Positions 1 to 11,099 of a DNA stretch of 64,000 bases are shown here, one piece after another. Numbering within the stretch: the stretch's first letter is position 1; the number at the start of each line of letters is the position of its first letter. The stretch is from contig NC_081406.1 of the NCBI RefSeq assembly GCF_030272615.1, positions 144,870,091 through 144,934,090 on the forward strand. The letters are read 5' to 3'. The notes under the pieces were generated by a model, which saw only the letters and a program-made list of their open reading frames with translations, was not told the origin of the DNA and ran no database searches. A program made the translations under genes and the position numbers. Source of the stretch: Cryptomeria japonica (lineage: Eukaryota > Streptophyta > Pinopsida > Cupressales > Cupressaceae).

Positions 1-1707
1 GCTAGTTGCTTTTGAAACTTTAGGACATTCATCTACATGAACATCAACACTCTCAACAATTCTGTAAGTTCGGTTATTGAAACATTTTTAGGCCTTACTC
101 TTGGTGGAATAGCCAAGAAATATTCCTTCATCACTCTTTGCTTCAAACTTGCCAATGTAATCACCTCTTTTGATAAAACATTTACTACCAAAGATCTTGA
201 AATAACTAGCATTAGGTGACCTTCCATACCAATACTCATAAGGTGTCTTGTCCTTACCTTTTTTCACCAGAACTTGATTCATTGTGTAGACTATTGTACT
301 TACAGCTTCTCTCCAAAATGTTTTTTCCACACCTCCTTGTATCAACATAGTTCTAGCTGCTTCAACCATTGACCAGTTGTTTCTTTCTGCTAAACCATTC
401 TACTGTGGTGTCCTTGGTGCAGAAAGCTGCTGCTTGATACCATTATCATCACAATACTTAGTGACCTCCTCATAAGGGAATTCACCACCTTGATCTATTC
501 TCAGACATTTAATCTTTTTGCCACTCTCTTTCTCTGCTAAGGCCCTGAATGCCTTGATTTTACCAAAAGCTTCATTCTTATCTTTCAAGAATGTGACCCA
601 CATCATCCTTGAACAGTCATAAGTGAAGATCATGAGATATCTATCACCTGAAATGCTTCTAGTTCTTATTGGTCCACATAGATCTGTATGAACCAAATCT
701 AACAAGTGCTTTGCTGAGAAAGACTTGCTCTTGAAGGTAGAAGAAGTCATCTTCCCTAACTGACATTCTTTACAAAGAGCATTAACTGGTTTGTCTATTT
801 GAGGTTGACCTCTTACTGTCTTAGACTTACTCACTTTAACAATATTGTAAAAATTTATGTGACAAAATCTTCTATGCCAAAGCCAACTATCATCTATTTT
901 TGCAATCAAACAATTGCTAACTTTTGGATTAAGATGAAATAGATTACCTCTAGTCTGTTTACCGGTTGCAATCAATTCACCTTTTTTGTTAAAGATTTTG
1001 CACATGCCATTTCTAAATTCGAGTGGGTATCCTTTGACATTCAGCTGTGCCACACTCAGAAGATTATGCTTAAGACCTTCAACCCAATAAACATCGTCAA
1101 CACAACTCTTCCCATTAAGAGAAATAACTCCCTTACCTTTAACCATACAAGGTGAGTCATTGCCAAATCTGACAACACCGACATCAAATTCCTTCAAGGA
1201 AAGAAATTTGCTCTGATCACTAGTCAAGTGATGTGAACAACCACTATCAATGATCCAATCATCAGAGTTATCCATCCTGGATACTAGAGCCTTTTGATCA
1301 GATGTTTCTTCCTTAATAGCCACAAACACAATATCTTCACTAGCATCATCATCAAATTCATCATCAATAATACCACTGTCAATAGCTACAAGAAAATCTC
1401 TCTTGCCTTTATCCTTATACTTCTTAAATTTATCTCTCTTGTATTCATTTTCACTATTAGGGCAATTAGCTGCTATATGACCAATCTTATTGCAAGAAAA
1501 ACATTTCAATGATAGCTTACCTCTATATTTACTGGTGCCTCTAGGCAGTCGTTTTGCCAACAATGCTTCAAGCTCCACTAAATTGTCTTCATCATCAACA
1601 TCTTTGCTGGATCTAGATTCATAGCTATGGTCGGTATCTCTACTTCTTCTCACAGATGGGTTAGAGACGGAAGCTCTGAATGCAGATTTTGATTTCACTA
1701 CCATCAT
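1..1707 (-). pseudogene. Copia-A gag C-terminus, protease and integrase (broken)
   Basis: The main open part (400-1707, 435 residues) holds a CCHC zinc knuckle (Cys69 to Cys82, CX2CX4HX4C), the aspartic protease motif DSG at residues 154-156, then the integrase HHCC finger (His278, His283, Cys312, Cys315) and core aspartates in HTDLCGP (Asp342) and RIDQGGEF (Asp405). An in-frame TAG near 397-399 falls where Copia-B has a second Gln of a Gln-Gln pair. The frame then continues at 88-369 with the integrase Glu region (NGLAERNN) and the typical FLGYSTKSKAF end. Catalytic residues look intact, but the stop and the broken gag upstream make it non-functional. Polyprotein family assignment is secure; activity is not expected. 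Confidence 0.92.
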
Positions 1708-2293
1708 AGCTATTTAGTTCAAAAGCAGTAAGTTTGCCAATAATAGAGTCAAGAGTTACCTTAGTCTTGTTAATAGATTTTAGCTCCTAAATAGCTACAA
1801 CTCGAATAGCATAGATTGGTAGTAGGGTTCTCAGTACTTTATTGACAACTGTGGCATCTTCCACTTTCCCTCCTGCACTTTTTATTTCACCAACTATTTC
1901 TTTAATCCTTTGACCATACTGTTGGATATTTTCGCCTTCAGACATTCTCATGTCATCAAACTTTTCTCTTAAACTCTCTTCTTTAGCAATCTTTACATGT
2001 TCATCACCTCTATAAATCTCTTCAAGTTTTTTCCACTCTTCATATGCAGTTTCAAGACCATGAACATCTACATATTCAACATCAGACAGGGAACTGATAA
2101 TAGCCTCTAATGCTTGATGATTCTCTTCTTGTTCTTTCTTCTAACCATCAGTCAAAGTAGCAGTAGGTGCAACATATAGAGTTTCTACATGCTCCCAATA
2201 CTGAATACTAAGAATTTTAATGTAAATCTTAATTGTATCACTCCATATCCTATAGCTATCTTTGTTGAACTTAGGACCTTCTTTCTTCATCAT
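1708..2293 (-). pseudogene. Copia-A gag N-terminal part (broken)
   Basis: The Met-Met start at 2293-2288 matches the Copia-B gag start (Met-Met-Lys, then EGPKFN). The protein follows Copia-B residue for residue for about 190 positions: DEHVK-AKEES, IQQYG-RIK, VGEIKSAGGK, YAIRVVAI. Two in-frame TAG codons replace Gln, one in the DDQKRE equivalent and one in the IQELRSI equivalent. A one-base deletion just before the KLTAYELN equivalent shifts the frame into the ORF that ends at 400. Gag would form the virus-like particle and bind the RNA. Confidence 0.88.
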
Positions 2294-2351
2294 GATCTAC
2301 AAGATCTTTTCCTCAAGCTATTAGGCTTAGAGATCTAAGAGTACCTGAGAC

Positions 2352-2363
2352 GCTCTGATACCA
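2352..2363 (-). promoter_or_regulatory. Primer-binding site of Copia-A
   Basis: On the minus strand this reads TGGTATCAGAGC, complementary to the 3' end of plant initiator Met-tRNA. It lies two bases after the LTR end and is followed by gag. It primes minus-strand DNA synthesis and fixes the strand and the LTR boundary. Confidence 0.93.
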
Positions 2364-2365
2364 AT

Positions 2366-3790
2366 TGATGATATGATGAAAGAATAAGGATCTGGTAGAA
2401 TACTGAGAGGGGAGGGGGGTGAATTAGTATACTCAAAAACTGATAATAAGCTCCCAATCTCAAAATAAATTTATCAACAAATAACTCTGTCAAGATAATG
2501 TCTCAAAGATTACCAACATCAATCAATCATCAACCGGTTTGACTGTTATACCAACTTAACAATAAAAAACTTCAATCTTGTAAACATAAACAATTCTTAA
2601 TCAAATATCAACATATTCATCTCTCATGCTTCCAGTTATCATGCCTTATCAAAATAGTTAAGTAGTTAATCAAATCAACACATAAGATCATAACCATAAA
2701 ATCATTCACCACTAGACACAAATATTTATACGTGGAAAACCCAAATAGGTAAAAACCACGGTGAGATGAGACTCACAAGGATAGCTATCTGAACTCTTCT
2801 GAAGTTCGCCTTGTTAGGAGCCAAGCCTATTAAAGATTTTACAATAAGTCCTGTTAAGAACTAATTCCAGTTAGGAATCACCAGATTAGAGTATTTACAA
2901 ATATGCCTTGATGAAAAACACAATACCCTATTAGGAGTAACCTCGCTGGAGGATTTGAGAATCCAAACTAATGGACCACCTTGTTAGAGGATTTAATAAG
3001 TAACCAAGCTTGTTAGAGCTTACCCGATTAGGGGATTTTGATTTTTGCTATAATTGTTAGAAAACAACAGGTTTTATTGATCTGTCTGAATAGCACTACA
3101 CTTGCTTGATCGGATCCTTCTTAAGCTTCAATCTTCCTTTACACAAACTTCAAATCCATCCACCGTTTTGGCAACCACACACTCAACTAATTTCTGCCAA
3201 CTTTACCAATTCTTTTTACAAACAACTTCATTGACCTTAAATACAAATCAACTAGGTCGGTAACACAACAGAAACCTAATTCTCGTTATCGAGATTACAA
3301 GAAAGTCGATACAATCTTGACTGTTAGAAATCATAACAATCTCTTCACATTAATCAAGAAAATTCCAACCACTTCATTAGACTTGTAACTCATCATGTGC
3401 TATGCATTTGATGCAATCCACTTTGATCCTTTCCAAGACAATCAAAACACACCAAATCAATCTGAATTTATCCTCATACAATGATCACACATGTCTCCAT
3501 CATTACCACTCAACATAAACCAACAAACTTGATCGGTTAGGGTTTAACACAAAACAATTGGTAGGGTTTACTAGTTTACATAACATAGAAATGGTTAACC
3601 TTATACACCAGTTCAACTTACAAACTACCATATACCAGTTTACAACATCTTCCACAAAGTTTATCATACCAGTTACAAGACAAAAGAAATATCAACAGTA
3701 ACATCAAGAATATTATGAATATCATTCACCGGTTCAATTGACATCAATGACAACATATCATTAATGCAATATATATGCAAAAAGCCAACA
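2366..3790 (-). repeat. 5' LTR of Copia-A (about 1.43 kb)
   Basis: Bounded by TG at its 5' end (3790, minus strand) and CA at 2366 next to the primer-binding site. It starts with TGTTGGC and soon contains GTCATTGATGTCAA, like the Copia-B LTR. Near its 3' end is the C-rich tract (ATTCACCCCCC) shared by many LTRs in this window. The conserved double hairpin occupies 2731-2776: GTGAG/CTCAC at 2761-2776 and CGTGG/CCACG at 2731-2760. Confidence 0.88.
2731..2776 (-). other. Two consecutive inverted repeats in the Copia-A LTR
   Basis: On the minus strand, GTGAG-TCTCAT-CTCAC is directly followed by CGTGG-T5-ACC-TATTT-GGG-T4-CCACG. The same plan with different arm sequence occurs in the other copia-type LTRs (7163, 8731, 37501, 40101, 46084). 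The first stem differs from its Copia-B counterpart at both paired positions. Confidence 0.7.
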
Positions 3791-4112
3791 ATCTAAAAAT
3801 ACCAACACATCTTGATATGGTTCCCACATTTGAGATGTCTTTGGCATCTACCTTTATATGGTGACTATATTATTTGCTAGTGTCCATATCATGGGATTAG
3901 AAGATGTAAAGTTTAAAACCTTACTTTTTTGCAACTCCTTCAATTTTCCAACATAGATAAGATCATCTTCTAACTTAGTAGGCATAGTTTGTGCCATGAC
4001 TAGGTCTAGAACTCTTTCCCTCCTCATATGGAATATGATATTATGCATTTGGATATTTATAAAGTAATAGGTTTGGTTCTCTAGAGTAGGCCTCTTTATA
4101 ATATCAATCTTA
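3791..4112 (-). pseudogene. Scrap of an unrecognised minus-strand reading frame between two LTRs
   Basis: Open on the minus strand from about 4110 to 3855 (roughly 85 codons). It is moderately charged and contains the stretch RRERVLDLVMAQ. It ends abruptly at the LTR of the 4113-10851 element on one side and at the Copia-A LTR on the other, so both elements probably landed in a longer older frame. I do not recognise the protein. Its composition resembles the unrecognised frame inside the 4113-10851 element, so it may be another copy of that kind of element (inference). Confidence 0.4.
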
Positions 4113-5234
4113 TGTTGGAATCAATGAACACTGAGAGGGGGGGGTGTGAATCGGTGTTCTGCTATTTACAAGCTTATTAAACTAATTCTTAAACCATTAG
4201 ATGCATAAAAATGAAAGTAAAGTACAAAAACATAAACCAATCAACCACAAAACCATAACACCAATTTTTTTACGTGGAAACTCAAAAAGGGAAAAAAATG
4301 GTGGGATTTGAACCCACAATATTATTGTATTGTGGCCAGGAGTATGATAATATTACATAAAGGGGAGTGCACTTGCATTCAGGCACACTGCTCAATTATA
4401 AAAGGGCTACAACTTGGAGGAAGGCTCACTGCCTTACAGGTGATTACAATTGATTACAATAATGAATGAACTGAAGAATAGCATCTACATATGCCAAAAA
4501 GTAGTTCCGGTTAAGCTTATTTAGCCTTCTGCAACTGTTCTGCCTCTTTGCTCAGTTTTCCTGCTCTGTCATATACCAGAGGACCAAAATCTTCAATCAC
4601 ATTCACCACACTTTGCACATTCACTCATACAGAATTCTCACACTCATACTTACCTCAAAATTCTCAACCAAATTGATCTTATATATCTTCATCAATAAAA
4701 CAAAAAAATTCCCATGTCGGCTTCCAAAAACTGCATAACACGCAACATGAAATGTGTAACCTTAAGTTGGCTCAATCCATCCATAAAACCATATGCAGAC
4801 CTAAACAAAATGATAATAGGCTTTCCACAGGTCGACCCAATCTCCTCGAACACAAAACCAATCATCGAAATCAACCCAAAAGTTATGCATCACACGTTAC
4901 ACCAAAATAGCTCTGCTCTACCCGAATTAGTAGATACCAGACCTTCAATCTCCCTCATGAATCAATATTGGATATTGGGATTATGAAGTAAACTGCCTCA
5001 AACCTTGAATCATCTACCTCTAACACCACAACCAAAATTAAGATATGCACACTGAACTCACTTTGTTGGTTAATGTATTCCATCTTCCAAAATTATGCCT
5101 TATGAACAATGCAACTTTCGGTAAATCAAATCTACATGCACTAGATATGATTTTTGAAATGAGTTGCCATCAATGACAACCCCTAAGCATTTCTCATGTA
5201 CCAATCTTCACCGAAACAATGTCTCTTGCCATCA
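4113..5234 (-). repeat. 3' LTR of the gag-only element (about 1.1 kb)
   Basis: Plus-strand left end TGTTGGAATCAATGAACA repeats at 10728 next to a primer-binding site, which defines this as an LTR end. The right end is placed at 5234, beside a polypurine tract (TCTTCCCC on the plus strand). It contains the C-rich tract next to its 3' end and, at 4301-4317, the inverted repeat GTGGG/CCCAC found at the same place in other LTRs. Confidence 0.75.
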
Positions 5235-6185
5235 ATCTTCCCCTTTGATATTGATGGAAACACTATGAAAAATGAACTGTACATTCAAAGCTGCAAAACT
5301 TCAAAACTTCTAGAATCTCCAAAGCTCAACAAGACTCAACAATCTCAATAAGCTCAATAAGCTCCCCCTGAGGATTTGCACCATTTTTCACTATGTTCTC
5401 TCCCCCTTTGACAACAATGCCAAAGATAGGAATCCGCCAAAATTTATATACATGAACATATACAGTGACCTACAATTTGAAGATATCAGAAAAAATTATC
5501 TTTAGGATCAGCAAGTGGTTATCCCAAGCCTTCTAAACAACTTCTTTGGTTATATCCATTTGTTCTGCAAGCTCTTCAACCTCTTTTCTGAGCTTCCTCT
5601 TCCTTGCAGGCTCAGTGAATTTCTTGTATATGTCAAGATCTTTCTCCTTGTAGGTCCCAAACCTTTCTTCTTTTTCATCTACCAATTTACTCAACAGGTG
5701 TTGAGCATATGTATCAAGAGTGTTTCCATCTACCTCAACCCCATGGGCATGGTCCAAATGGTTCTAGGTTCTGCTACCTCCATGTGACATTGATCTTTAT
5801 CTACCATAAAGTAGATTGTATTCTCATATTTTTCAACAATATCTTTTGGGATACTTTCTTTGCTTTGCATCATGGCCTGAAATGATTTAAAGTAATCCCA
5901 CAAAGTAGATTTCTGAGTCACCACATCACCTAATCTCTACAAACCTTTCTTGATTTGGACTGCCACTAGTTTGTCATAAGCCCATTGTATTTTTCCAATA
6001 CCGAGGATTTCATTCAAAAAGTAAAGTGCCAAACAAACAATCAGAGAAGCGAACTTGAAAACATGTTTCTTATCTTGTTTTATCCTCTTTAAGTTTCTCA
6101 TTAGCTCACTAAGAAGCACTCCACATATCATATTTTTTCTCCTCCTTGACCATTTGATAAGCTGCAAATATTGCAGTATCGGATT
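5235..6185 (-). pseudogene. Unrecognised frame inside the gag-only element, C-terminal piece
   Basis: Three overlapping open pieces on the minus strand (6194-5937, 5924-5730, 5757-5533) read as one protein with a stop and a frameshift. The last piece is Lys/Glu-rich and probably helical (KEKDLDIYKKF, RKRKLRKEVEEL). Upstream it runs into the nested LTR at 6186 and resumes at 7372, so the two pieces were once joined. Downstream (5235-5530) is non-coding with three C-rich/purine tracts typical of the 3' end of copia elements. I do not recognise the family. It may be a captured host sequence or a rapidly evolving element protein. Confidence 0.5.
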
Positions 6186-7371
6186 GTTGGGCATTTGGTG
6201 GAATTGATTATGTGTTGCATTGATGTTTTGTCATTGATGCCAACACTAGCTATTAAAATGCTTTACTGACACCCTTCTAGTCCTGGTAGGTTGAGTGATT
6301 TTTGGTTAACTTGGATCCAACATGATCCGGTAGGCTCCAATATAGTCTGGTGATGGAATTGGCTTGTTCATGATACTTATACTCATATTTGGTCAGTTGG
6401 TTTTGGTCTGGAGATCAGATGCTATCCTGCCTACTTAGAAGATTGGTTTCTGGTTTCGGTGAGGGTTCCACCAGCAGAGCTTTTCGTGGAGATCTTTGAT
6501 GAATTGCATAAGTGGTGTTGGTGCATCTTCTGATGGAGTTTCATGATGTTGTTGGTGATCATGTTCAAGACTTGGCAGATGAAGATCATTGTTGTGGCGT
6601 GTGGACCTATACTAGGTCTCGGTTGACCTAGTTTATGGACCGACTTTAATGTAACATGTGGATAGGACCTATTAATTTATTTTTGGGATGTCTTATGTGT
6701 TGATATTATTTTTTTGGTCTAAGGCCGACATGGTTTGTAATTATGTAATTGGTTTATTATCTGGTGGCCGACCTGATTGTTTATGGTTGAGGGTTTGTAT
6801 ATATAGATGTAAGATCTCATTGTAGATCATCATGATTATTGTTAGAGGTCATGGTCAAGGAATGTAATGTGCAAATAATGTAATATCATTCAGGCAGAGG
6901 AGTTGGTTGATCATTGGAGATCGAATTAGGTTTATGAAAGAGGATTTAGTCCTATGGTATTGAGCTTAACCGAAATTGTACTTAGGCATAGGGGATGTTA
7001 TCTTTTGCAGTTCAACACTTCTCCGGATTGTAGTTTGGATTTCTATGTAGTCAGTGAGGCTCCTTTTGCGATGAGCGGTGTTCTCTAGGATGTTGGCCTT
7101 CCTGCAAGTGTAGGCCCCTTCATTGTAATTCACATACTTACTACAGAAGTATTATCTAACTATGGGTAGGCTTCCCACTGTGGTTTTTCCCTTTACCGGG
7201 TTTTCCACGTACAAATCTTGGTATCATGTGGATGGTATTTATTCAATGATTATTGTTTATGCTTAATTGGTTTATCTACTATTCCGGTATTAATGTTTTC
7301 GGTTCCGATAATCTATGACAATTGATTCACCCCCCCTCTCAGCTGTCTTCCAGTTATTTGAACTGTCTAAC
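6186..7371 (+). repeat. Nested solo LTR, copia type (about 1.19 kb)
   Basis: Starts TGTTGGGCAT and ends CTGTCTAACA. It carries a TATA-like TATATATA at 6798-6805, the double inverted repeat at 7163-7209 (TGGG/CCCA, then GTGG/CCAC) and the tract GATTCACCCCCCC at 7324. It splits a minus-strand frame. The flanking pentamers are cggat and tgaat, matching at three of five positions, with both differences transitions. That is compatible with a decayed target duplication but not proof. Confidence 0.75.
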
Positions 7372-7935
7372 ATGAATATTGAATTCTGTTTGCTAGACTG
7401 GTACACCTTATATCTTGTCATCATTAAAGAAAATCTTACATCATGCTCTATGATATTACTTATTTTCATCGACTGATTGTCATGCTGGGATCTAGTAACT
7501 ATTGTCACAGTTGTATTTTTAACATTTCTTAGACCGAGGATCTCACTGGTTGCACTCAAACAGGTTACCACCTGAATAGATTACTTGGTGATCTTGTGAG
7601 GTCTATCCAGCCATATAAATTCATCATGGATTCAACTTAAGACATACTTGACCCATTTAGGTTCATCAAACACTGAAAAGTGAACAAATTGAATAAAACC
7701 CTTGTGTTGTAATGATTTTAATTTGGGATTCAGATTCCCCATTACATCCATCATATGCTTGGTACATAGTGATAACATGTCTGCATTCCCAAGCTCTTCA
7801 ATATTACAATGAATGTATGTCCTAATATCTTCATTGTGAAACACACCGTACGTCACAGAGGAAAATGCTCCTTCTGGATAATCTTCAACCAATTTGAATG
7901 GATGTTTCTTAAACACTATGTTGGTATTTTGGATA
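7372..7935 (-). pseudogene. Unrecognised frame inside the gag-only element, middle piece
   Basis: Minus-strand open stretches at 7967-7632 (111 codons) and 7571-7372. The first contains FKKHPFKLVEDYPEGAFSS and is plausibly globular, with no membrane segment or known motif that I can see. It runs into nested LTRs at both ends. It belongs with the 5235-6185 piece and probably with 8994-9474. Function unknown. Confidence 0.5.
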
Positions 7936-8993
7936 TGTTGATATGGTTTTGTCATTGATGTCAACACCTGTCATTACTTGTCAACACTTATCAGCACTTG
8001 GAGATTTTGGTTATGTTCACTAACAAGACAAAGACTTATGCAAAACACTTGTATTTGGTTCACCGGTAGATTATATTATTCAACGGCACTTGGAATGACT
8101 TGGAAACTACTTGGTTATGTCAAAGACATTATTCAATCACTTGGTTTTTGTGATTTGGTTATTTGTTTATTTGGGTTTGCATATTTGTTGTTACCGGCAA
8201 ATAGGTCTAGGATAAGCACCGACAGGCCTATCTATTCCATATTAGCACAACATGTTATGGAGATGATTTGTTATTATCGTCAATGCATTGAGCCGACATC
8301 GTGCATCAGATATTGATTTATTTGTAATTGATTTTATTATAATATCTTTTAGTAAGCCAACCTATTCAATTGGTCTTAGGCTATGGTATATATGTAAGAT
8401 CTTATTTACAAGATCGAATATAGGAATGTGATTGTAAATGCGAAAAGGATTACAATAAGGTATATGCGAAAATAAGCAGAGCTATACATGCAGACATCAT
8501 TTGAAGGTTGAAGGAGGGTTTTGTGAAGGCAATTAGAACTACATCGGTACTTAATCCAACATATGAAGATGTTATTTTGTGCAGTACATTATCATCGGAT
8601 TTAACCATCCAATTGTAGTTAGTGTGACTCTCATTTTGTGATTGAGCAATGAGCTCTAGGCAGCTGGCCTTTCTGCATGTGCAGAATCCATATTATAAAC
8701 ACATACTATCTGCAGTAGTATCATTTGATTGTGGGTAAGGCTTCCCATCGTGGTTTTTCCCTTTACAAGGTTTCCACATACAAATATTGGTGTTATGTGT
8801 TGTGGATGTTGTTGTTTTTCTATTTCATGCATTAATCTTTACTGGTATTGCAATTAATTGTTAAGACTGTCTACTGACATAAAGTTTGGTTTACCGGTAT
8901 TAAGCATTAAGTCTTGGTTAAGTTAATTTTGGTTGAATTTATTGGACAATTGATTCACCCCCCCCCCCTCTCAGTTGACTCTGGGACCTAACA
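7936..8993 (+). repeat. Second nested solo LTR, copia type (about 1.06 kb)
   Basis: Starts TGTTGATATGG with GTCATTGATGTCAACA just inside, as in other LTRs here, and ends GGACCTAACA. TATA-like TATATAT at 8387-8393; double inverted repeat at 8731-8778 (GTGGG/CCCAT with a G-T wobble, then GTGG/CCAC); C-rich tract GATTCACCCC at 8952. Flanks ggata and caatg do not match, so a target duplication is not visible. Confidence 0.72.
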
Positions 8994-9474
8994 CAATGGC
9001 CTTGCCCTTTCAGTGATTTCTACCACCAATGGAGTTTCTACACCAGATGCAAATGCTCTTTAAAAATTAGGGTATGAAAAATAGCTCGAACACGGGCAAA
9101 TACCTTTTCAAATTCAACCAGATATTATGAACGCTTGTCAGATTGCTTCAATCTTAGTTTTTGCCACTTAGCCTTTCTTTATTTCTCTCCTGCTCTTTCT
9201 CTTCATTTGCAATGTAAGGAATGAATGATAGAATGCATTTTAATCACCTAAAAACCTAACTTTAAGTTGTAATAGATGCACAACCCTAAAGGCTTTTTGG
9301 ATACCCTGTTCCTCCAAGAATTCATCATCAGATACTTAGATAGGCATGTAATCTTTTGGATATCAACTATACAACTAATCTTCATCATCTACAACCTTCC
9401 TCAACTAGTTACAGATCTTTGAAAGGGGGTTTTAAGGATTTGCATGAAAAATTTCCCCTTAAGTCCAAAATGCC
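8994..9474 (-). other. Internal segment of the gag-only element
   Basis: Minus-strand sequence between the gag stop (9475-9477) and the nested LTR. A short open stretch adjoins the LTR and points into the frame that resumes at 7935. The rest has many stops. No recognisable domain. Confidence 0.4.
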
Positions 9475-10659
9475 TTAGTTACCGGATGAAGTTCCAACAC
9501 TAGAATCGGGTGTGGAACCATTCTGAACATTTGAATCTTCCTTATTAACCCACATCTTCTTATGCTACTCTCTAACCTCTTCAACCTTCGCTTTGCCCTT
9601 TTTATCTGACCTATTCTTGTCTACCGGACCATTCTTATTCACATTCTTGCTTTCAGAATATTTTGCAATGTGACCGGATTTGTTGCATGCATGACAAACA
9701 ACATTTCCTTGCATAGGCCTGAAGTTCATCTGATTTGGTCTCATCCTACATTGTTAGAAATGTATCCATACATTCCACAAGCATATCATCTCTTATTTTG
9801 GAAATTATTCATCACTGTTTTGCACATGTTTGACTTATGACCAAAGTTGTTGCATATGAAACATTGATCGACAAAGGTAGGACCATTATTCATCACACTA
9901 TCATCATCCTATTTTTGCACTGACTTGCCATATGACCGAACTTACCACAAACAAAATATTTACCATTGAATTTATAAGCATTAGGCTTCCTTACCAGAGG
10001 TTTCTTGTTCTTTTGATGATTGCTTTGTCCTGAATTGGAGGATTCTCCTTTCTCATATCCAAGTCCTCGCATGTCTTTCCCATGTCTCTGACTTTATAGC
10101 ATCTCATCTAGCCTAGATGAGCTAGCTTTGAATTTTTCCTTGTACTCATTAGTAGTGGAAAGCTTATCTCTCAGGATTATGAAGTGCCTTTCAAGTTCTT
10201 GTCCATCATTCTTGCATTGCACCAATTCAAGTTTCAACTAATCATTCTCATAGTTCAATCTACAACATTCATCAAATCTATCTGTCAATAACTAAGTCAT
10301 TTTTTTTTCAATAACTAAGTCATTTTTTTTTCATTCTTCTTCCAGTCTTCAATCTCCTTTGTCATCTTCATCACAATAGATTGCATCTCATTCTTTAGGG
10401 CTACATTATCTCTAGCAAGCTTCTCACATTCATATGTCTTGTCTTGTAGGACTTGATTATCAATGTATTATTCTTCTTTCTCCTTGAGTTTATCCATCAA
10501 TTCCTTTCTCTTCTCTCTAGATGTGTTCACTTGTTCTTTCAGAGATTCAATGAAATTTTCAGCTACTTCCAAACTTCTCTTCAGGCTAATTTTCTTTTTC
10601 ATAGTTGCATCAAGATCTTCAAGTGGCATAGTAAGTTGCTTCTGTAAACCAGAGTCCAT
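9475..10659 (-). pseudogene. SIRE-like Gag with long coiled coil and three CCHC-type knuckles (broken)
   Basis: Reads on the minus strand from an ATG at 10659. An N-terminal Lys/Glu-rich helical region of about 150 residues (SLEVAENFIESLKEQV and similar) is followed by the hallmark SSRLDEML-SQRHG...GLGYEKGE. That hallmark is typical of Gag in plant copia elements of the SIRE/Maximus type. Three knuckle-like motifs follow. The middle one is complete (CFICNNFGHKSNMC); the first lacks its first Cys (Tyr-Phe-Val-Cys) and the third lacks its last. Stops interrupt it at several Gln positions, and a 26-bp tandem duplication lies at about 10285-10335. It would bind element RNA and form particles, but this copy cannot. 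Confidence 0.75.
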
Positions 10660-10713
10660 TGATTCAATCTTTTGGACCTTCCTCAAGCTATTAGGCTCCT
10701 TCCAAGGAACTAA

Positions 10714-10725
10714 GCTCTGATACCA
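10714..10725 (-). promoter_or_regulatory. Primer-binding site of the gag-only element
   Basis: Minus strand TGGTATCAGAGC, two bases from the LTR end at 10728. It is the same Met-tRNA-type site as in the full copia elements, which shows that 10728-10851 is the 5' LTR side. Confidence 0.9.
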
Positions 10726-10727
10726 AT

Positions 10728-10851
10728 TGTTGGAATCAATGAACATTGATAAGGGGGAGGTGAATCAATTTTCTACTATTTACAAACTTATTAAACTAAT
10801 TCTTAAACTATCAGATGCATAAAAATGAAAGTAAAGTGCAGAAACATTTAT
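10728..10851 (-). repeat. Truncated 5' LTR of the gag-only element
   Basis: Matches 4113-4238 from TGTTGGAATCAATGAAC through ATGCATAAAAATGAAAG. Similarity stops at about 10851. The remaining kilobase or so of the LTR is missing, so the element was truncated after insertion. The sequence at 10852-11099 holds nothing I recognise. Confidence 0.75.
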
Positions 10852-11099
10852 GAGTTAGCATAATTAGTCCAAGTTTCTAGTTCATGCATGTACTTTCTTA
10901 CCTTAGAGTTAGCTTTCAATTTACATCCTTTTAATTATATTTTCAACTCAAATAAAAGGGGAATAATAATTCAATCAACATTCAAACCTCTTCCTAATAG
11001 AATTGAGGTTGGATCTATAAATTTTATCCTCCTTTTAATGTGATGCATGTGAAAGTTAGTTCATTTCCTAGTTTAAACAAAGCTTAACTTGTGAAACCC

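Larger units (their letters stand above)
1..3790 (-). mobile_element. Copia-A: 5' part of a Ty1/copia LTR retrotransposon, cut by the window edge
   Basis: Read on the minus strand the order is 5' LTR (3790 to 2366), primer-binding site, gag, CCHC knuckle, protease, integrase. The element runs off the window before reverse transcriptase. Integrase preceding RT is the copia order. Its proteins are clearly related to those of Copia-B at 38960-46520, so both belong to one family or close families. The frame carries amber stops and at least one frameshift, so it is dead. The 5-bp flank at 3791-3795 (atcta) would be one target duplication; its partner lies outside the window. Confidence 0.93.
4113..10851 (-). 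mobile_element. Gag-bearing LTR element without visible pol, with two nested solo LTRs
   Basis: Minus-strand order: truncated 5' LTR (10728-10851), primer-binding site (10714-10725), SIRE-like gag (9475-10659), an unrecognised long frame in pieces (8994-9474, 7372-7935, 5235-6185), a polypurine tract (about 5235-5245), 3' LTR (4113-5234). The two LTRs match for about 120 bp from their shared TGTTGGAATC end. No protease, integrase, reverse transcriptase or RNase H motif is visible in the remaining internal 4.3 kb or so. This is what a non-autonomous element or an internally deleted copy would look like. Plus-strand LTRs at 6186-7371 and 7936-8993 interrupt the frame. Confidence 0.72.

Noticed and set aside
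4295-4320. T-arm-like GGTTCAAATCCC on the minus strand
   Set aside because: It sits inside the conserved LTR hairpin, with no acceptor, D or anticodon arms around it. The same LTR position in relatives has unrelated loop sequence, so the tRNA resemblance is accidental.
7936-8998. Target duplication for the second nested LTR
   Set aside because: Flanking pentamers (ggata, caatg) do not match even allowing transitions.
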